Part shown: positions 26,915 through 35,699 of the stretch, piece by piece
How positions within the stretch are numbered: position 1 is the first letter of the stretch
How the letters are laid out: the number at the start of each line of letters is the position of its first letter
Assembly (NCBI RefSeq): GCF_001742285.1
Contig: NZ_MIEK01000001.1
Location: 124,001-188,000, forward strand
Length of the DNA stretch: 64,000 nucleotides
Direction of reading: 5' to 3'
DNA from: Enterococcus rivorum
GTDB taxonomy: Bacteria; Bacillota; Bacilli; Lactobacillales; Enterococcaceae
Program-made: the position numbers and the translations under genes
Notes under the pieces: model-generated
Told to the model about the DNA's origin: nothing
Database searches by the model: none
The model's input: only the letters and a program-made list of their open reading frames with translations

Positions 26915-28636
26915 TTAGCCCCTTAATTTTTTTGTGATTGACGCTTGGACTTTCTCTTGTAATATTACATTTTCTTGACGATTGCCAACGACTTCAATAA
27001 TTTGAAACTGAGGTTGCTTTTGGGTAATTTCCAATCTACTTGCCAATTGCTCTAAGCTTTCTACTTTTGCATAAGCAGCTCCATAAAGTTCCGCTACCTG
27101 AGAAAAATCTAAATCAATAGGTGTCCCAAAAAGAAGTTCAAACTCTTCTTCGTCTAATTGTCGTTGAGACAAAAAGGAAAAAATGCCCCCACCGTTATTA
27201 TTTAACAAGACAATCGTTAGGGGGAAGTGGTACCTTTTTGCTAGTAGTAGACCGTTCATGTCATGATACAACGCTAAATCGCCAATCAATAAGACATTTT
27301 GAACTTCTGGTTGGACTGCGCACATCCCTAACGCCGTTGAGACAATCCCATCAATCCCATTGATTCCCCGATTACCATATACACGATAACCGGCATTCAC
27401 TTTATCAGCATAACGATCGATAAAACGAATGGCGTTACTATTAGAAATAAATAATTGACCATTTTTAGCCATTTTTTGGTGCAGCACTCTACTTGCTGAA
27501 ATTTCATTTAAAGATGCTAATTCAGTAATTTCAGACAAAGTCATTTCTACTGCTTGCTGCCAGTTAATCCAATCTTCACTCCACTTTGCCGGCAGGTGTT
27601 TAGGAGCAAAATTGATTAATTGTTTCACAAGTTGTTTTTCTTCTGCCTGTATAATTATTTGACCTTGTTTCAGTTGATCTAGCCATTCTCCTGTTTCATC
27701 AATAAAATAAGTACGAGTTTCTTTTGGATCTAGCTGTTGAAGCCAAAGCATCAGATTTTTTGACAGTGGTAATTTGCCAAAACGAACCACAATTTCAGGG
27801 GTTGCTTTTTCTAGTACTTTATCGATAAATAGATCGATATGATTCATTACCAACAAACTATCCGTTTCAGCCGTTAAATTATCTAAGGGGTCCCCTATGA
27901 TTGGCCATTGTAGTTTTTCTGCTAACTGGACGAATGATGTTGCTTCTTCTGGCTGGTGTTCTCCACCAACTATTAGAACACCACGTTTTCCATGCCAAGA
28001 AGTCACTATTTCTTTTACTTGCTGATCGGTCAGTTGATTTTCACCACTAATTATCTCTGTCAGTCTAGATGGTAAACTGACTTCTGATTGTTTAGGAAGT
28101 AACGGTTCTCTTAAAGGAAAGTTCAAATGAACCGGTCCTTTTGGCGTTTGTTGCGCGGTATTGCCTGTTTTAATTCCTTGCCAATAAGCATAATCTAATA
28201 GCTGTGGAGTATTTTCCGGAAGCGCCATTTCCACAAACAATTTAACTTGTTGCTGAAATAACTGTAACTGATCCATTGCTTGCGGTGCACCAACTTGTCT
28301 TAATTCATGAGGACGGTCAGTCGTCAAAACAACTAAAGGAACATAGCTAGCTTTCGCTTCGCAAATCGCAGGATAATAATTTGCGGCGGCGGTACCTGAA
28401 GTACACAGTAAAACAACTGGTTGTTGGCTGACTTTACTTAATCCTAAAGCAAAAAAACCAGCAGATCGTTCGTCTACTTCAATATACGTTTGGATTTTTT
28501 CATTTCTATGAAGAAGCAATGCTAACGGAGTGGAGCGAGAGCCTGGACTAATGACTGCTTTTTGAACACCGCTATTGATTAAACCTGCGATAAATGATTG
28601 TAAATAATCGGTCATTGCACTTTGCTTATCAGACAT
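26915..28636 (-). CDS. menD: SEPHCHC synthase
   Basis: About 573 residues, a thiamine diphosphate enzyme that adds succinic semialdehyde from 2-oxoglutarate to isochorismate. The N-terminal PYR domain has VISPGSRSTPL and VDERSAGFFALG. The C-terminal PP domain has GNRGINGIDG and the GDL...NNNGGGIFS cofactor motif. The length is usual for MenD. I take the ATG at 28636 because AGGTGGA lies 7 bases before it; a GTG at 28648 is also open. It overlaps the end of menF by 8 bp. Confidence 0.95.
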   Translation of the reverse strand: MSDKQSAMTDYLQSFIAGLINSGVQKAVISPGSRSTPLALLLHRNEKIQTYIEVDERSAGFFALGLSKVSQQPVVLLCTSGTAAANYYPAICEAKASYVPLVVLTTDRPHELRQVGAPQAMDQLQLFQQQVKLFVEMALPENTPQLLDYAYWQGIKTGNTAQQTPKGPVHLNFPLREPLLPKQSEVSLPSRLTEIISGENQLTDQQVKEIVTSWHGKRGVLIVGGEHQPEEATSFVQLAEKLQWPIIGDPLDNLTAETDSLLVMNHIDLFIDKVLEKATPEIVVRFGKLPLSKNLMLWLQQLDPKETRTYFIDETGEWLDQLKQGQIIIQAEEKQLVKQLINFAPKHLPAKWSEDWINWQQAVEMTLSEITELASLNEISASRVLHQKMAKNGQLFISNSNAIRFIDRYADKVNAGYRVYGNRGINGIDGIVSTALGMCAVQPEVQNVLLIGDLALYHDMNGLLLAKRYHFPLTIVLLNNNGGGIFSFLSQRQLDEEEFELLFGTPIDLDFSQVAELYGAAYAKVESLEQLASRLEITQKQPQFQIIEVVGNRQENVILQEKVQASITKKLRG

Positions 28637-30005
28637 CACTTTTTCCACCTATCCCTCTTAACATTGGTTTAAATTTTACTTTGGTCTCTTCTCGTTCCAA
28701 ATCTGGCTGAGAATCTTTTACAATCCCACAACCTGCGTACAAATAGCCTTCATTTCCAGTAAAAAAGGCTGAGCGAATCCCTACAGCAAACTCCCCAATA
28801 TCTTCTTTAACTGAGATCCAGCCAATGGGTGCACCATATAAGCCTCTATTCATCAATTCATTTGCTTTAATCCAATCTAATGCAAGCTCTTTTGGTTCGC
28901 CACCTAAAGCAGGGGTAGGGTGAAGAGCCTTCACCCCATCAAGAAAAGAGATTCCTACTTGTCTTGCTACTTTAATCGAGATGAATAAATGCTGAATATC
29001 CCTATTTTTCATTAACTGAGGCTGTTGTTCTAGAATAGGAGCATTTGTCATTTTTTTTAGTTCGGTAATCATTCGATTGACAACGATTTGATGCTCTTGA
29101 CGATTTTTTTCATCTCTTAGTAGATCGTTCCCTAACGCTTCATCTTCTGCTAAAGTTTTTCCTCTTGGGATTGAACCAGCGACACAGGCTGTCGAGAATT
29201 CTTCCTTTGAAGCTGCTAATAAACGCTCGGGTGTGGCACCAATAAACACATTTTTTCCAGATTCTAAGACAAAGAAGTACGTATTATTTTGTTGCTTTCG
29301 TAAATTTTTCAAGATTTCTTCCGCTTGAAATGGTTGCGTTTGTTGCACTTTCATTTGTCTGGCCAGAACCACTTTTTCTAACGGACCCACTTCTTTTATT
29401 TTTTCAACCGTTTTAGCTACTAACCCTAACCAATCTGAAACACCCATTTCTTCAGTCGCAAGTACGTTGTCTGCAGTTTTAGTTTTAGCTGCTGGCTGAT
29501 TGGTCACTTCTCGCCAGATTTGTTGAAGAGCTTGCCATTTCTCATCTAGTTCTGCTTCTGTTTCAGCTGAAAAATTTAACGTTAAGTACTGCTCAGTCTG
29601 ATTCACAGTCAACATAAAGGTTGGGAGATAGAACAGCCCTTGCGCCATTTCGTTCCACTGACTAGCCCTTTGATTGGTACCGTCAAAAGGAAAACCACCG
29701 AAAAATACAGCTCCTGCTCCTGCAACCACTTGATTTTGATAACGTTCTTCTCTTTCAATGACAGTAATTGTTTTCAAGTTTGTAAAAGATGCTTGTTCTC
29801 TAGTTATTTCCAGCTCTTTTCCAAATCCTATTAAAATTAGATCCTTTTCAGGTGTTTCCCAGTAAAATCGTTCGCCGTAAAAACGACTTCTACTTTTCTC
29901 AAAACAAGAAGATATATCTCCCTTTTTTTCTTTTAACCGAGATACCCAACTAAATTTTCTGTATCCTTTTTGATATGCTTTTATTATCTCTTTAGGAATG
30001 CTCAT
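28629..30005 (-). CDS. menF: Isochorismate synthase
   Basis: A 458-residue chorismate-binding enzyme that converts chorismate to isochorismate, the entry step to menaquinone. It has KVVLARQ (general base lysine), the GATPERLL motif, AGSIPRG and DEKNRQEHQ, all typical for isochorismate synthases. No lyase or amidotransferase partner is seen, which argues against salicylate or anthranilate synthase. It overlaps menE by 4 bp (ATGA) and menD by 8 bp. Confidence 0.94.
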   Translation of the reverse strand: MSIPKEIIKAYQKGYRKFSWVSRLKEKKGDISSCFEKSRSRFYGERFYWETPEKDLILIGFGKELEITREQASFTNLKTITVIEREERYQNQVVAGAGAVFFGGFPFDGTNQRASQWNEMAQGLFYLPTFMLTVNQTEQYLTLNFSAETEAELDEKWQALQQIWREVTNQPAAKTKTADNVLATEEMGVSDWLGLVAKTVEKIKEVGPLEKVVLARQMKVQQTQPFQAEEILKNLRKQQNNTYFFVLESGKNVFIGATPERLLAASKEEFSTACVAGSIPRGKTLAEDEALGNDLLRDEKNRQEHQIVVNRMITELKKMTNAPILEQQPQLMKNRDIQHLFISIKVARQVGISFLDGVKALHPTPALGGEPKELALDWIKANELMNRGLYGAPIGWISVKEDIGEFAVGIRSAFFTGNEGYLYAGCGIVKDSQPDLEREETKVKFKPMLRGIGGKSDV

Positions 30006-31471
30006 TGCTCTAAAAAAGCCGTCCTTTCTTTAGTTACTAATCGATGCTTCGCTAATTTGCCACTGGCAGTTCTTGGTAAAGAATGGCAAAAATAAATTCT
30101 TTTCGGTACTTTATATTTTGCTATAGACTGACTAACTTTTTGCTGAATTTCGGCTTCAGTTACGTTGGCTCCCCTAACAAGATAAGCCACTGGAACAGTT
30201 CCCCATTTTTTATCAGGTTCGCCAATTACAGCGACCTCTTTCACTCCTGAAATATTTTGTAAAGCTTGTTCTACTTCTGCTGGATAAATATTCTCTCCCC
30301 CAGAAATAATCAGTTCACTTAAACGGCTAACAATATAAAGATACCCGTCTTTATCCAAATAGCCTAAGTCGCCCGTTGAAAACCAACCATCTGTTGTCCT
30401 TTTTCCAAAAAGCTGACGGTCTTCACCGATATAGTGATGAACAATATTTTTTCCACGAAGAAGAATTTCTCCCACTTCATTGGATGGAAGCATTTGCTCC
30501 TCATTGTTAACTATTTTTAGTTCAATTCCTAACAAAGGTTTTCCTGCCGAACCAATTTTTTCCATACTGTCGGCACTACTTAAAGCAATAACTTGTGAAC
30601 AAGTCTCTGTCATCCCGTAAGATTGAATAATCGGAACATTCAATTTTTTACACTGGTTTAAAGTCGCTAAAGAAACGGGCCCACCGCCTAATAGCATGGT
30701 TCTAAAACCTGGCGCATAGCCTTCTTTTGGATAGAGAGCCAATAATTCTTCCAGCATGACTGTAACAACTGAAACAATGCTTCCTTTGCCTAAAACTAGG
30801 TCATTCGTTACTTGTTGAGCATTAAATTTTTCGTATAAGCGAACACTACAGCCTAAAACCAATTGGCGCAAAATAATCGACAAACCACTAATATGAAATA
30901 GAGGAACCCCACATAACCAGCAATCAGTTTCTGTTACTTTCATATTCTCTTGAGTAGCTATAGCGCTCGCCAAATGATTTTCAAAAAGCTGTAAAACCCC
31001 TTTAGGATTACCTGTAGTCCCAGAAGTATACATAATTGACGCAACGGACATCAATTTATATGACTCTCTCTCGGTATTGCTTGAAACATCTATTTCAGTT
31101 GCAAGTGACATAGGAATCGCTTGAATTTCCTCGAAGGAATTGAATAATTTTAGTTTCATAGGAGAAACAATGACTTGTCTTACCCCTGCGTCCTTAAGCT
31201 GATAGTGAAGCTCTTTTTGAGTTAAATGAGTGTTTAGCAATACAAGCTCTTTGCCCAGTTCCCATAAGGCCAGAATCGTAAAATACATTTCTTTTGAATT
31301 TTGACTAAATAATGCGATTCTTTTTTCTTTAATTGGAAGAACTGCCGCATACATAGATTGCCATTTTTGAACCTCAGTGTTAATTTCGGCAAACGTCCAT
31401 TGTTCATCTTGCCAGTAAAAAGCGATTTTTTCAGGTTGTTTTGCTACTTGTTGTTGGAACCAACTAGTCAT
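30002..31471 (-). CDS. menE: o-Succinylbenzoate-CoA ligase
   Basis: About 489 residues of the adenylate-forming ligase superfamily. Motifs are TSGTTGNPKGV (phosphate loop), SYGMTETCS, STGDLGYLD and the C-terminal PRTASGKLAKH with the catalytic lysine. It activates o-succinylbenzoate with ATP and CoA. I prefer the ATG at 31471 with AAGGG upstream; a GTG at 31480 would also fit. It lies between menB and menF in a tightly packed operon. Confidence 0.94.
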   Translation of the reverse strand: MTSWFQQQVAKQPEKIAFYWQDEQWTFAEINTEVQKWQSMYAAVLPIKEKRIALFSQNSKEMYFTILALWELGKELVLLNTHLTQKELHYQLKDAGVRQVIVSPMKLKLFNSFEEIQAIPMSLATEIDVSSNTERESYKLMSVASIMYTSGTTGNPKGVLQLFENHLASAIATQENMKVTETDCWLCGVPLFHISGLSIILRQLVLGCSVRLYEKFNAQQVTNDLVLGKGSIVSVVTVMLEELLALYPKEGYAPGFRTMLLGGGPVSLATLNQCKKLNVPIIQSYGMTETCSQVIALSSADSMEKIGSAGKPLLGIELKIVNNEEQMLPSNEVGEILLRGKNIVHHYIGEDRQLFGKRTTDGWFSTGDLGYLDKDGYLYIVSRLSELIISGGENIYPAEVEQALQNISGVKEVAVIGEPDKKWGTVPVAYLVRGANVTEAEIQQKVSQSIAKYKVPKRIYFCHSLPRTASGKLAKHRLVTKERTAFLEQ

Positions 31472-31482
31472 CTTTTTCACCC

Positions 31483-32301
31483 TTACGGAAATTTAGGAAA
31501 TTGATCGAAATCAGGATCGCGTTTTTCTTTAAAGGCGTCACGACCTTCTTTAGCTTCTTCCATTGTGTAGTAAAGTAACGTTGCATCTCCAGCCAATTGT
31601 TGAACACCAGCTAACCCATCTGTGTCAGCATTTAAAGACGCTTTTATCATACGCAATGCAATCGGACTATTTTTCAAAATTTCATGGGCCCATTCCATTG
31701 TTACATTCTCTACTTCTTCTAAAGGTACCACCGTATTGATCCAGCCCATTTCTAACGCTTCTTCTGCCGAATATTGCTTGCACAAGAACCAAACTTCTTT
31801 GGCTTTTTTGTGTCCAATCACTCGAGCTAAATACCCTGAACCATATCCCCCATCAAAACTTCCCACTTTTGGACCTGTTTGACCGAAACGAGCGTTGTCT
31901 GCTGCGATCGTTAAATCACAAACAAGTTGTAAAACATTTCCTCCACCGATTGAATAACCTTTAACCATCGCAATCACTGGCTTAGGAATGACGCGAATTA
32001 AGCGTTGTAAGTCCAACACATTTAAACGAGGAATATTGTCTGAACCAACGTATCCACCATTCCCACGGATTTTTTGATCGCCACCGGAACAAAAAGCTTT
32101 GTCGCCAGCACCAGTTAAAATAATGACCCCGACATCTGTTTTATTACGACAAATTGTAAAAGCGTCAATCATTTCAAATACTGTATTTGGTGTAAACGCA
32201 TTGTGGACATGAGGTCGATTAATCGTTATTTTCGCTACATTTCCTTCTTGTTCAAATATAATTTCTTCATATTCTTTTATGGTTGTCCATGTTCTCATCA
32301 T
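31483..32301 (-). CDS. menB: 1,4-Dihydroxy-2-naphthoyl-CoA synthase
   Basis: A 272-residue crotonase-fold enzyme that cyclises o-succinylbenzoyl-CoA to DHNA-CoA. It carries the crotonase oxyanion region ([10 protein letters not shown]), [19 protein letters not shown] and the MenB-specific segment [13 protein letters not shown]. The C-terminal [17 protein letters not shown] is highly typical of MenB. AGGAGG precedes the ATG. It is the first gene of the operon and faces a divergent thioesterase gene. Confidence 0.96.
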   Translation of the reverse strand: MMRTWTTIKEYEEIIFEQEGNVAKITINRPHVHNAFTPNTVFEMIDAFTICRNKTDVGVIILTGAGDKAFCSGGDQKIRGNGGYVGSDNIPRLNVLDLQRLIRVIPKPVIAMVKGYSIGGGNVLQLVCDLTIAADNARFGQTGPKVGSFDGGYGSGYLARVIGHKKAKEVWFLCKQYSAEEALEMGWINTVVPLEEVENVTMEWAHEILKNSPIALRMIKASLNADTDGLAGVQQLAGDATLLYYTMEEAKEGRDAFKEKRDPDFDQFPKFP

Positions 32302-32394
32302 TAGTCCTCCTAAGTATTTTCAATGCTTCTATTATACACAACAAGTAGTCATTTAGAACGAATCTTGTCCGATTTCTAACTATTTTCCAATTCA

Positions 32395-32403
32395 TGTTAT
32401 AAT
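32395..32403 (+). promoter_or_regulatory. Extended -10 promoter of the thioesterase gene
   Basis: TGTTATAAT: a perfect TATAAT at 32398-32403 with an upstream TG at one base distance, about 67 bp before the thioesterase start. On the opposite strand a second TATAAT (32331-32336) lies about 30 bp before menB. The two units therefore have divergent promoters in a 168-bp gap. Confidence 0.6.
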
Positions 32404-32469
32404 AGCCATAGAAAAACACCGTATTTCCCTTCCCTAACTATACAGCTAAAAGAAATTGATAGAAAGAAG

Positions 32470-32868
32470 TTGATTCTGATAAATCTACTAGAGTATCTTC
32501 AAATTCAAATAATAGCAAAAAGCCAAGAAAAAGTTACCTTATCAATGAAAATAGAAGAATGTCACAAGCAACCTTATGGCATTATGCATGGTGGAGTAAA
32601 TGGAGTTTTAATTGAAACAGCTTGTAGTTTGGGCGCTAATGAACACTTATCTCCTAAAGAAGCTTACTCAGTAGGGGTGGACTTGCAAGTAAATCATTTG
32701 AAAAGTGTTTCATCTGGTGAGTTAATTGTCATCGCAACTCCAGACCATGTGGGGAGATCAATCCAAGTTTGGAAAGCAGATATTTATGACGAAAAAAATC
32801 ATCTAATCAGCGTTGGACGTTGTACTTTGATGAATCAATTAATCACAAAAACGAACCAAACGGACTGA
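32470..32868 (+). CDS. Hotdog-fold thioesterase (PaaI/YdiI type), candidate DHNA-CoA thioesterase
   Basis: A 132-residue hotdog protein with the PaaI/YdiI hallmark QPYGIMHGGVNGVLIETACSLGA split over residues about 37-60, including the HGG loop and the helix acid (Glu). Divergent position next to menB suggests that it hydrolyses DHNA-CoA to DHNA, the step otherwise missing from the operon. This is an inference. The start is a TTG at 32470 with AGAAAG just upstream, as no ATG lies before the conserved LLEYL region; the start is less certain than the frame. Confidence 0.82.
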   Translation: MILINLLEYLQIQIIAKSQEKVTLSMKIEECHKQPYGIMHGGVNGVLIETACSLGANEHLSPKEAYSVGVDLQVNHLKSVSSGELIVIATPDHVGRSIQVWKADIYDEKNHLISVGRCTLMNQLITKTNQTD

Positions 32869-32888
32869 CTCCATTTGGTTCGTTTTTT
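32847..32888 (+). terminator. Terminator of the thioesterase gene
   Basis: The stem AAAAACGAACCAAA (32847-32860) pairs with TTTGGTTCGTTTTT (from 32874), followed by T residues. The left arm lies inside the end of the coding region. Confidence 0.88.
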
Positions 32889-32961
32889 ATTTTTCTTGCT
32901 GAATGACAAACAAAAAGACTCGTAATGAAAAGCGTTCTTTAAATACTTTCATATCCGACTA

Positions 32962-33013
32962 TTGACAGTATAATTTTTAAGTGATAATATTTTAACAGAC
33001 CGACCCCGGTTAA
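32962..33013 (+). promoter_or_regulatory. Promoter and candidate operator of the TetR/hydrolase pair
   Basis: TTGACA at 32962-32967, a 17-bp spacer and TAATAT at 32985-32990. It is followed near the transcription start by ACCGACCCCGGT, with ACCG/CGGT arms. Short GC palindromes of this kind are often TetR autoregulation sites; binding is inferred. Confidence 0.55.
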
Positions 33014-33034
33014 TTAATGGAGGTGTACATAACT

Positions 33035-33697
33035 ATGAGGCCCAACAATAATTTCCCAATTAAAAAATTGGAAATTATCAAAATTGCTTTAGACTTATTT
33101 ATCGAAAACGGGTATGAACAGACGAAAATCAGTACAATTATGAAGTCAGCTCAATTGTCTAAAGGTGGAATGTATCACTATTTTGATTCTAAAGAAGCCA
33201 TTTTAGATGCGGTTATTGAATATGCTTTCAGTGAAAAATTAGTTGGATTTGAAAATAAACTCAATGCAGCATCTGACACTTTTAAAAAAATGGAAATCTT
33301 CCTTGATAGTGAAATCATTACTCACTCTGAATTTGCAACCAAATTTTCAACATTGACAAAAAATCAAAAAAATACGCTGGTGCAATATAGAGTCAAAGAA
33401 TTCAACACTCTTTCCGCTATTCCCTATTTACTATCAATTATTAATTTTGGTATACAAGAAGGAGTTTTCCATACTGATTTCCCAGAAGAAACAGCTCGTG
33501 TATTATTTTTTGCCGGGGATATGCTTTTTAACGAAATAGCGGCACTAAAAAAATCAATACATCTAGAAAAGGAACAATTAATTTCTAGAAAAATTGATGC
33601 CTTCGTTGATTTAATCAAAAAGACTCTAAAAATTAATGAATCAGATACTCAAAAATTCAAACAAATTGTAACAAAAGAAGCTCTCAAAAATGAATAA
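33035..33697 (+). CDS. TetR/AcrR family transcriptional regulator
   Basis: About 220 residues with an N-terminal TetR helix-turn-helix (IALDLFIENGYEQTKISTI, then LSKGGMYHYFDSKEA). The ATG at 33035 is preferred because ATGGAGGTG lies 9 bases before it; an ATG at 33017 would place that site inside the gene. It is followed 21 bp later by an alpha/beta hydrolase in the same unit, so it probably controls itself and the hydrolase. The ligand is unknown. Confidence 0.88.
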   Translation: MRPNNNFPIKKLEIIKIALDLFIENGYEQTKISTIMKSAQLSKGGMYHYFDSKEAILDAVIEYAFSEKLVGFENKLNAASDTFKKMEIFLDSEIITHSEFATKFSTLTKNQKNTLVQYRVKEFNTLSAIPYLLSIINFGIQEGVFHTDFPEETARVLFFAGDMLFNEIAALKKSIHLEKEQLISRKIDAFVDLIKKTLKINESDTQKFKQIVTKEALKNE

Positions 33698-33718
33698 AAA
33701 AGAATTAGGAGGTATGAT

Positions 33719-34789
33719 ATGTGGATTGCAATTATTAGTCTTTGCTTAATTATCGGTCTAGTTGTTCTACTATTTATAATAATTAGTCCTGGAAAGTTAG
33801 AACCTTTAAAAGATAAAACAGGGAAACCTATCCTCCATTCAATTTCTGAAAAAGTGAAATTAGAGATTGGTGGCGTGAAGCAACAAGCCTTTATCCTTGG
33901 AGAAAAAAAAGAAAATCCAGTGCTACTATTTTTACATGGTGGACCAGGAAGTCCAGAATTACCTCTTGTTTTTACTAATGATGGTGACCGAAGACTAGAA
34001 GAAGAGTTTATTGTTTGTTACTGGGATCAACGTGGATCAGGAATGTCCAGAGCAGGAATTCCCGTGGAAACGATGACTTTAGAACAACTAATCGCTGATA
34101 CTCATGAGATCACCCAATATTTAAAAAAGCGATTCAATCAAGAGAAAATCTATATTATCGGGCATTCTTGGGGAAGCTATCTTGGAATAAAGGTCGTAAA
34201 TAAATATCCTAATGACTATTTTGCTTACATTGGTATGGGACAATTAAGTAACCAACGACTTTCAGAACAATTAGCTTTTCATTATATGTGGGAACATGCT
34301 CATAAGATTAAGGATAAAAAAGCAATTAAGGCTCTCTCTAACTATGATTCCACAAGTAATCGATTCCCTGAACTCCCGTATATCATGTCCATTAGAAGCT
34401 CTTTAATGAACAAGTATGGCATTGGAATTACTCATACACATGTTTCTATGAAAAAAGTTATGAAACAAATCTTTTTCTTTAAGGGGTATACCTTAATTGA
34501 TAAAATCAATTATATGCGTGGTTCTCTGTTCTCTTTAAAAACTCTTTTTCACTATACTTTAAAAGATGATTTGGCAAAAACAACTACTGCTTTCGAGCTT
34601 CCAATTTACATTATCCACGGAAAATTTGATTATCAAGTATCATACGAACTAGCTAAATCCCATGCAGAAAAAATTCTAGCGCCTAAAAAAAAGTTTTTCT
34701 CATTTGAAGAATCCGCGCATTCACCAATTATCGAAGAACGAGAAAAATTTATTGAAACAATGAAAGTTATTAAACAAGCTTGTCAGTAA
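33719..34789 (+). CDS. Membrane-anchored alpha/beta hydrolase, proline iminopeptidase-like
   Basis: A 356-residue protein with one N-terminal membrane segment (about residues 3-22) and an alpha/beta hydrolase domain. The motif HGGPGSPE matches the oxyanion loop of prolyl aminopeptidases, CYWDQRGSGMS their following strand, and GHSWGSYLG the nucleophile elbow. The catalytic histidine is probably in EESAHSP. The anchor suggests that the enzyme faces the outside. The substrate (peptide or ester) is unknown. It is co-transcribed with the TetR gene upstream, which suggests induction by its substrate or a toxic compound. Confidence 0.85.
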   Translation: MWIAIISLCLIIGLVVLLFIIISPGKLEPLKDKTGKPILHSISEKVKLEIGGVKQQAFILGEKKENPVLLFLHGGPGSPELPLVFTNDGDRRLEEEFIVCYWDQRGSGMSRAGIPVETMTLEQLIADTHEITQYLKKRFNQEKIYIIGHSWGSYLGIKVVNKYPNDYFAYIGMGQLSNQRLSEQLAFHYMWEHAHKIKDKKAIKALSNYDSTSNRFPELPYIMSIRSSLMNKYGIGITHTHVSMKKVMKQIFFFKGYTLIDKINYMRGSLFSLKTLFHYTLKDDLAKTTTAFELPIYIIHGKFDYQVSYELAKSHAEKILAPKKKFFSFEESAHSPIIEEREKFIETMKVIKQACQ

Positions 34790-34859
34790 AAAATATTTAT
34801 CCATAAACAAGTTAGTCTGGAACATTGTACCAAAGCTTTCACTGAAAAAAAGAGAAATA

Positions 34860-34909
34860 GAAATACCGCCAAATCAAGGATTTATCTTCCTTTATTTAGC
34901 GGTATTTCA
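34860..34909. terminator. Bidirectional terminator between convergent genes
   Basis: A long imperfect stem, with a perfect GAAATACCGC/GCGGTATTTC base at 34860-34869 and 34899-34908, lies between the convergent hydrolase and membrane-protein genes. Confidence 0.7.
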
Positions 34910-35007
34910 CTTATTTAAACGTTTATCCCAATATTTTTATCTTCTAATAAATTTTAGGAAAGAAATAACCTCTTCCACTAGATATGAAATCTAAATCACC
35001 GACTATT

Positions 35008-35679
35008 TTACTCCATTTCCTCACTTGGGATTTCATTTCTTTTTGTTGCATAAGCTAAAATTACCCCTAATGCGATAGAACTAAAAGCTGCAGCAACAAC
35101 ACGAAAATTATTTGGTAACAAGAAAATGATACTATGAACAGGAATCCAAAAGAAAATACCAACTTTCAGCCAGTTAAATGTAACAAATTCAACCCAATCA
35201 ATTTTCTTAATAAGCACAGATAAACTGATTTTTTCTTGTGAGTTGTTATCCACTTTTACTTCTAGGAAGAGATCACAAAGTCGATGAAAGGTGTTCATAA
35301 CTGGTGCAAAAGTCAAGTTCATAATACTACTACCAAAGATTGCCAGTGCTATATTACTGCCGAGAAACGGTAAGATTCCAACTTCTTGTGCAGTCGCTGC
35401 GCCACCCATATACACTTGGAAAACCAACGTTACCATCAGTCCAATAATTCCCCAAACTACCATTCTAAAAATAAAACTCGGTGGAAAAGAGTAACGCCCA
35501 GTCACAATTCTTTTGCCTAATAATTCTCCCATCATTGCAAGAATTGCAAACTTAATGAATCCAGCAATATAGGGATGCTTATCGCTAGCATCTAACACTA
35601 TTTCTCGACTGGTAGGTACGACAAAAATTAGAATACACAACAATAAAATGGTTCCCCAAGCAATATCCTCTTTTTTCAT
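35008..35679 (-). CDS. Small membrane protein, Mpv17/PMP22-like
   Basis: A 223-residue protein with about five membrane segments. The C-terminal part reads WLKVGIFFWIPVHSIIFLLP then NNFRVVAAAFSSIALG, which resembles the Mpv17/PMP22 signature (W-x2-WP-x-hydrophobic, then F-x-P-x2-R). The N-terminal half (FAILAMMGELLGKRI) also fits that family's first helices. Mpv17 proteins are best known from eukaryotic organelle membranes and may form channels. The match is by eye only. The gene is last in the acid/alcohol operon, 20 bp after the alcohol dehydrogenase. Confidence 0.6.
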   Translation of the reverse strand: MKKEDIAWGTILLLCILIFVVPTSREIVLDASDKHPYIAGFIKFAILAMMGELLGKRIVTGRYSFPPSFIFRMVVWGIIGLMVTLVFQVYMGGAATAQEVGILPFLGSNIALAIFGSSIMNLTFAPVMNTFHRLCDLFLEVKVDNNSQEKISLSVLIKKIDWVEFVTFNWLKVGIFFWIPVHSIIFLLPNNFRVVAAAFSSIALGVILAYATKRNEIPSEEME

Positions 35680-35699
35680 TGTTTTACCCTTGCTTTCTT

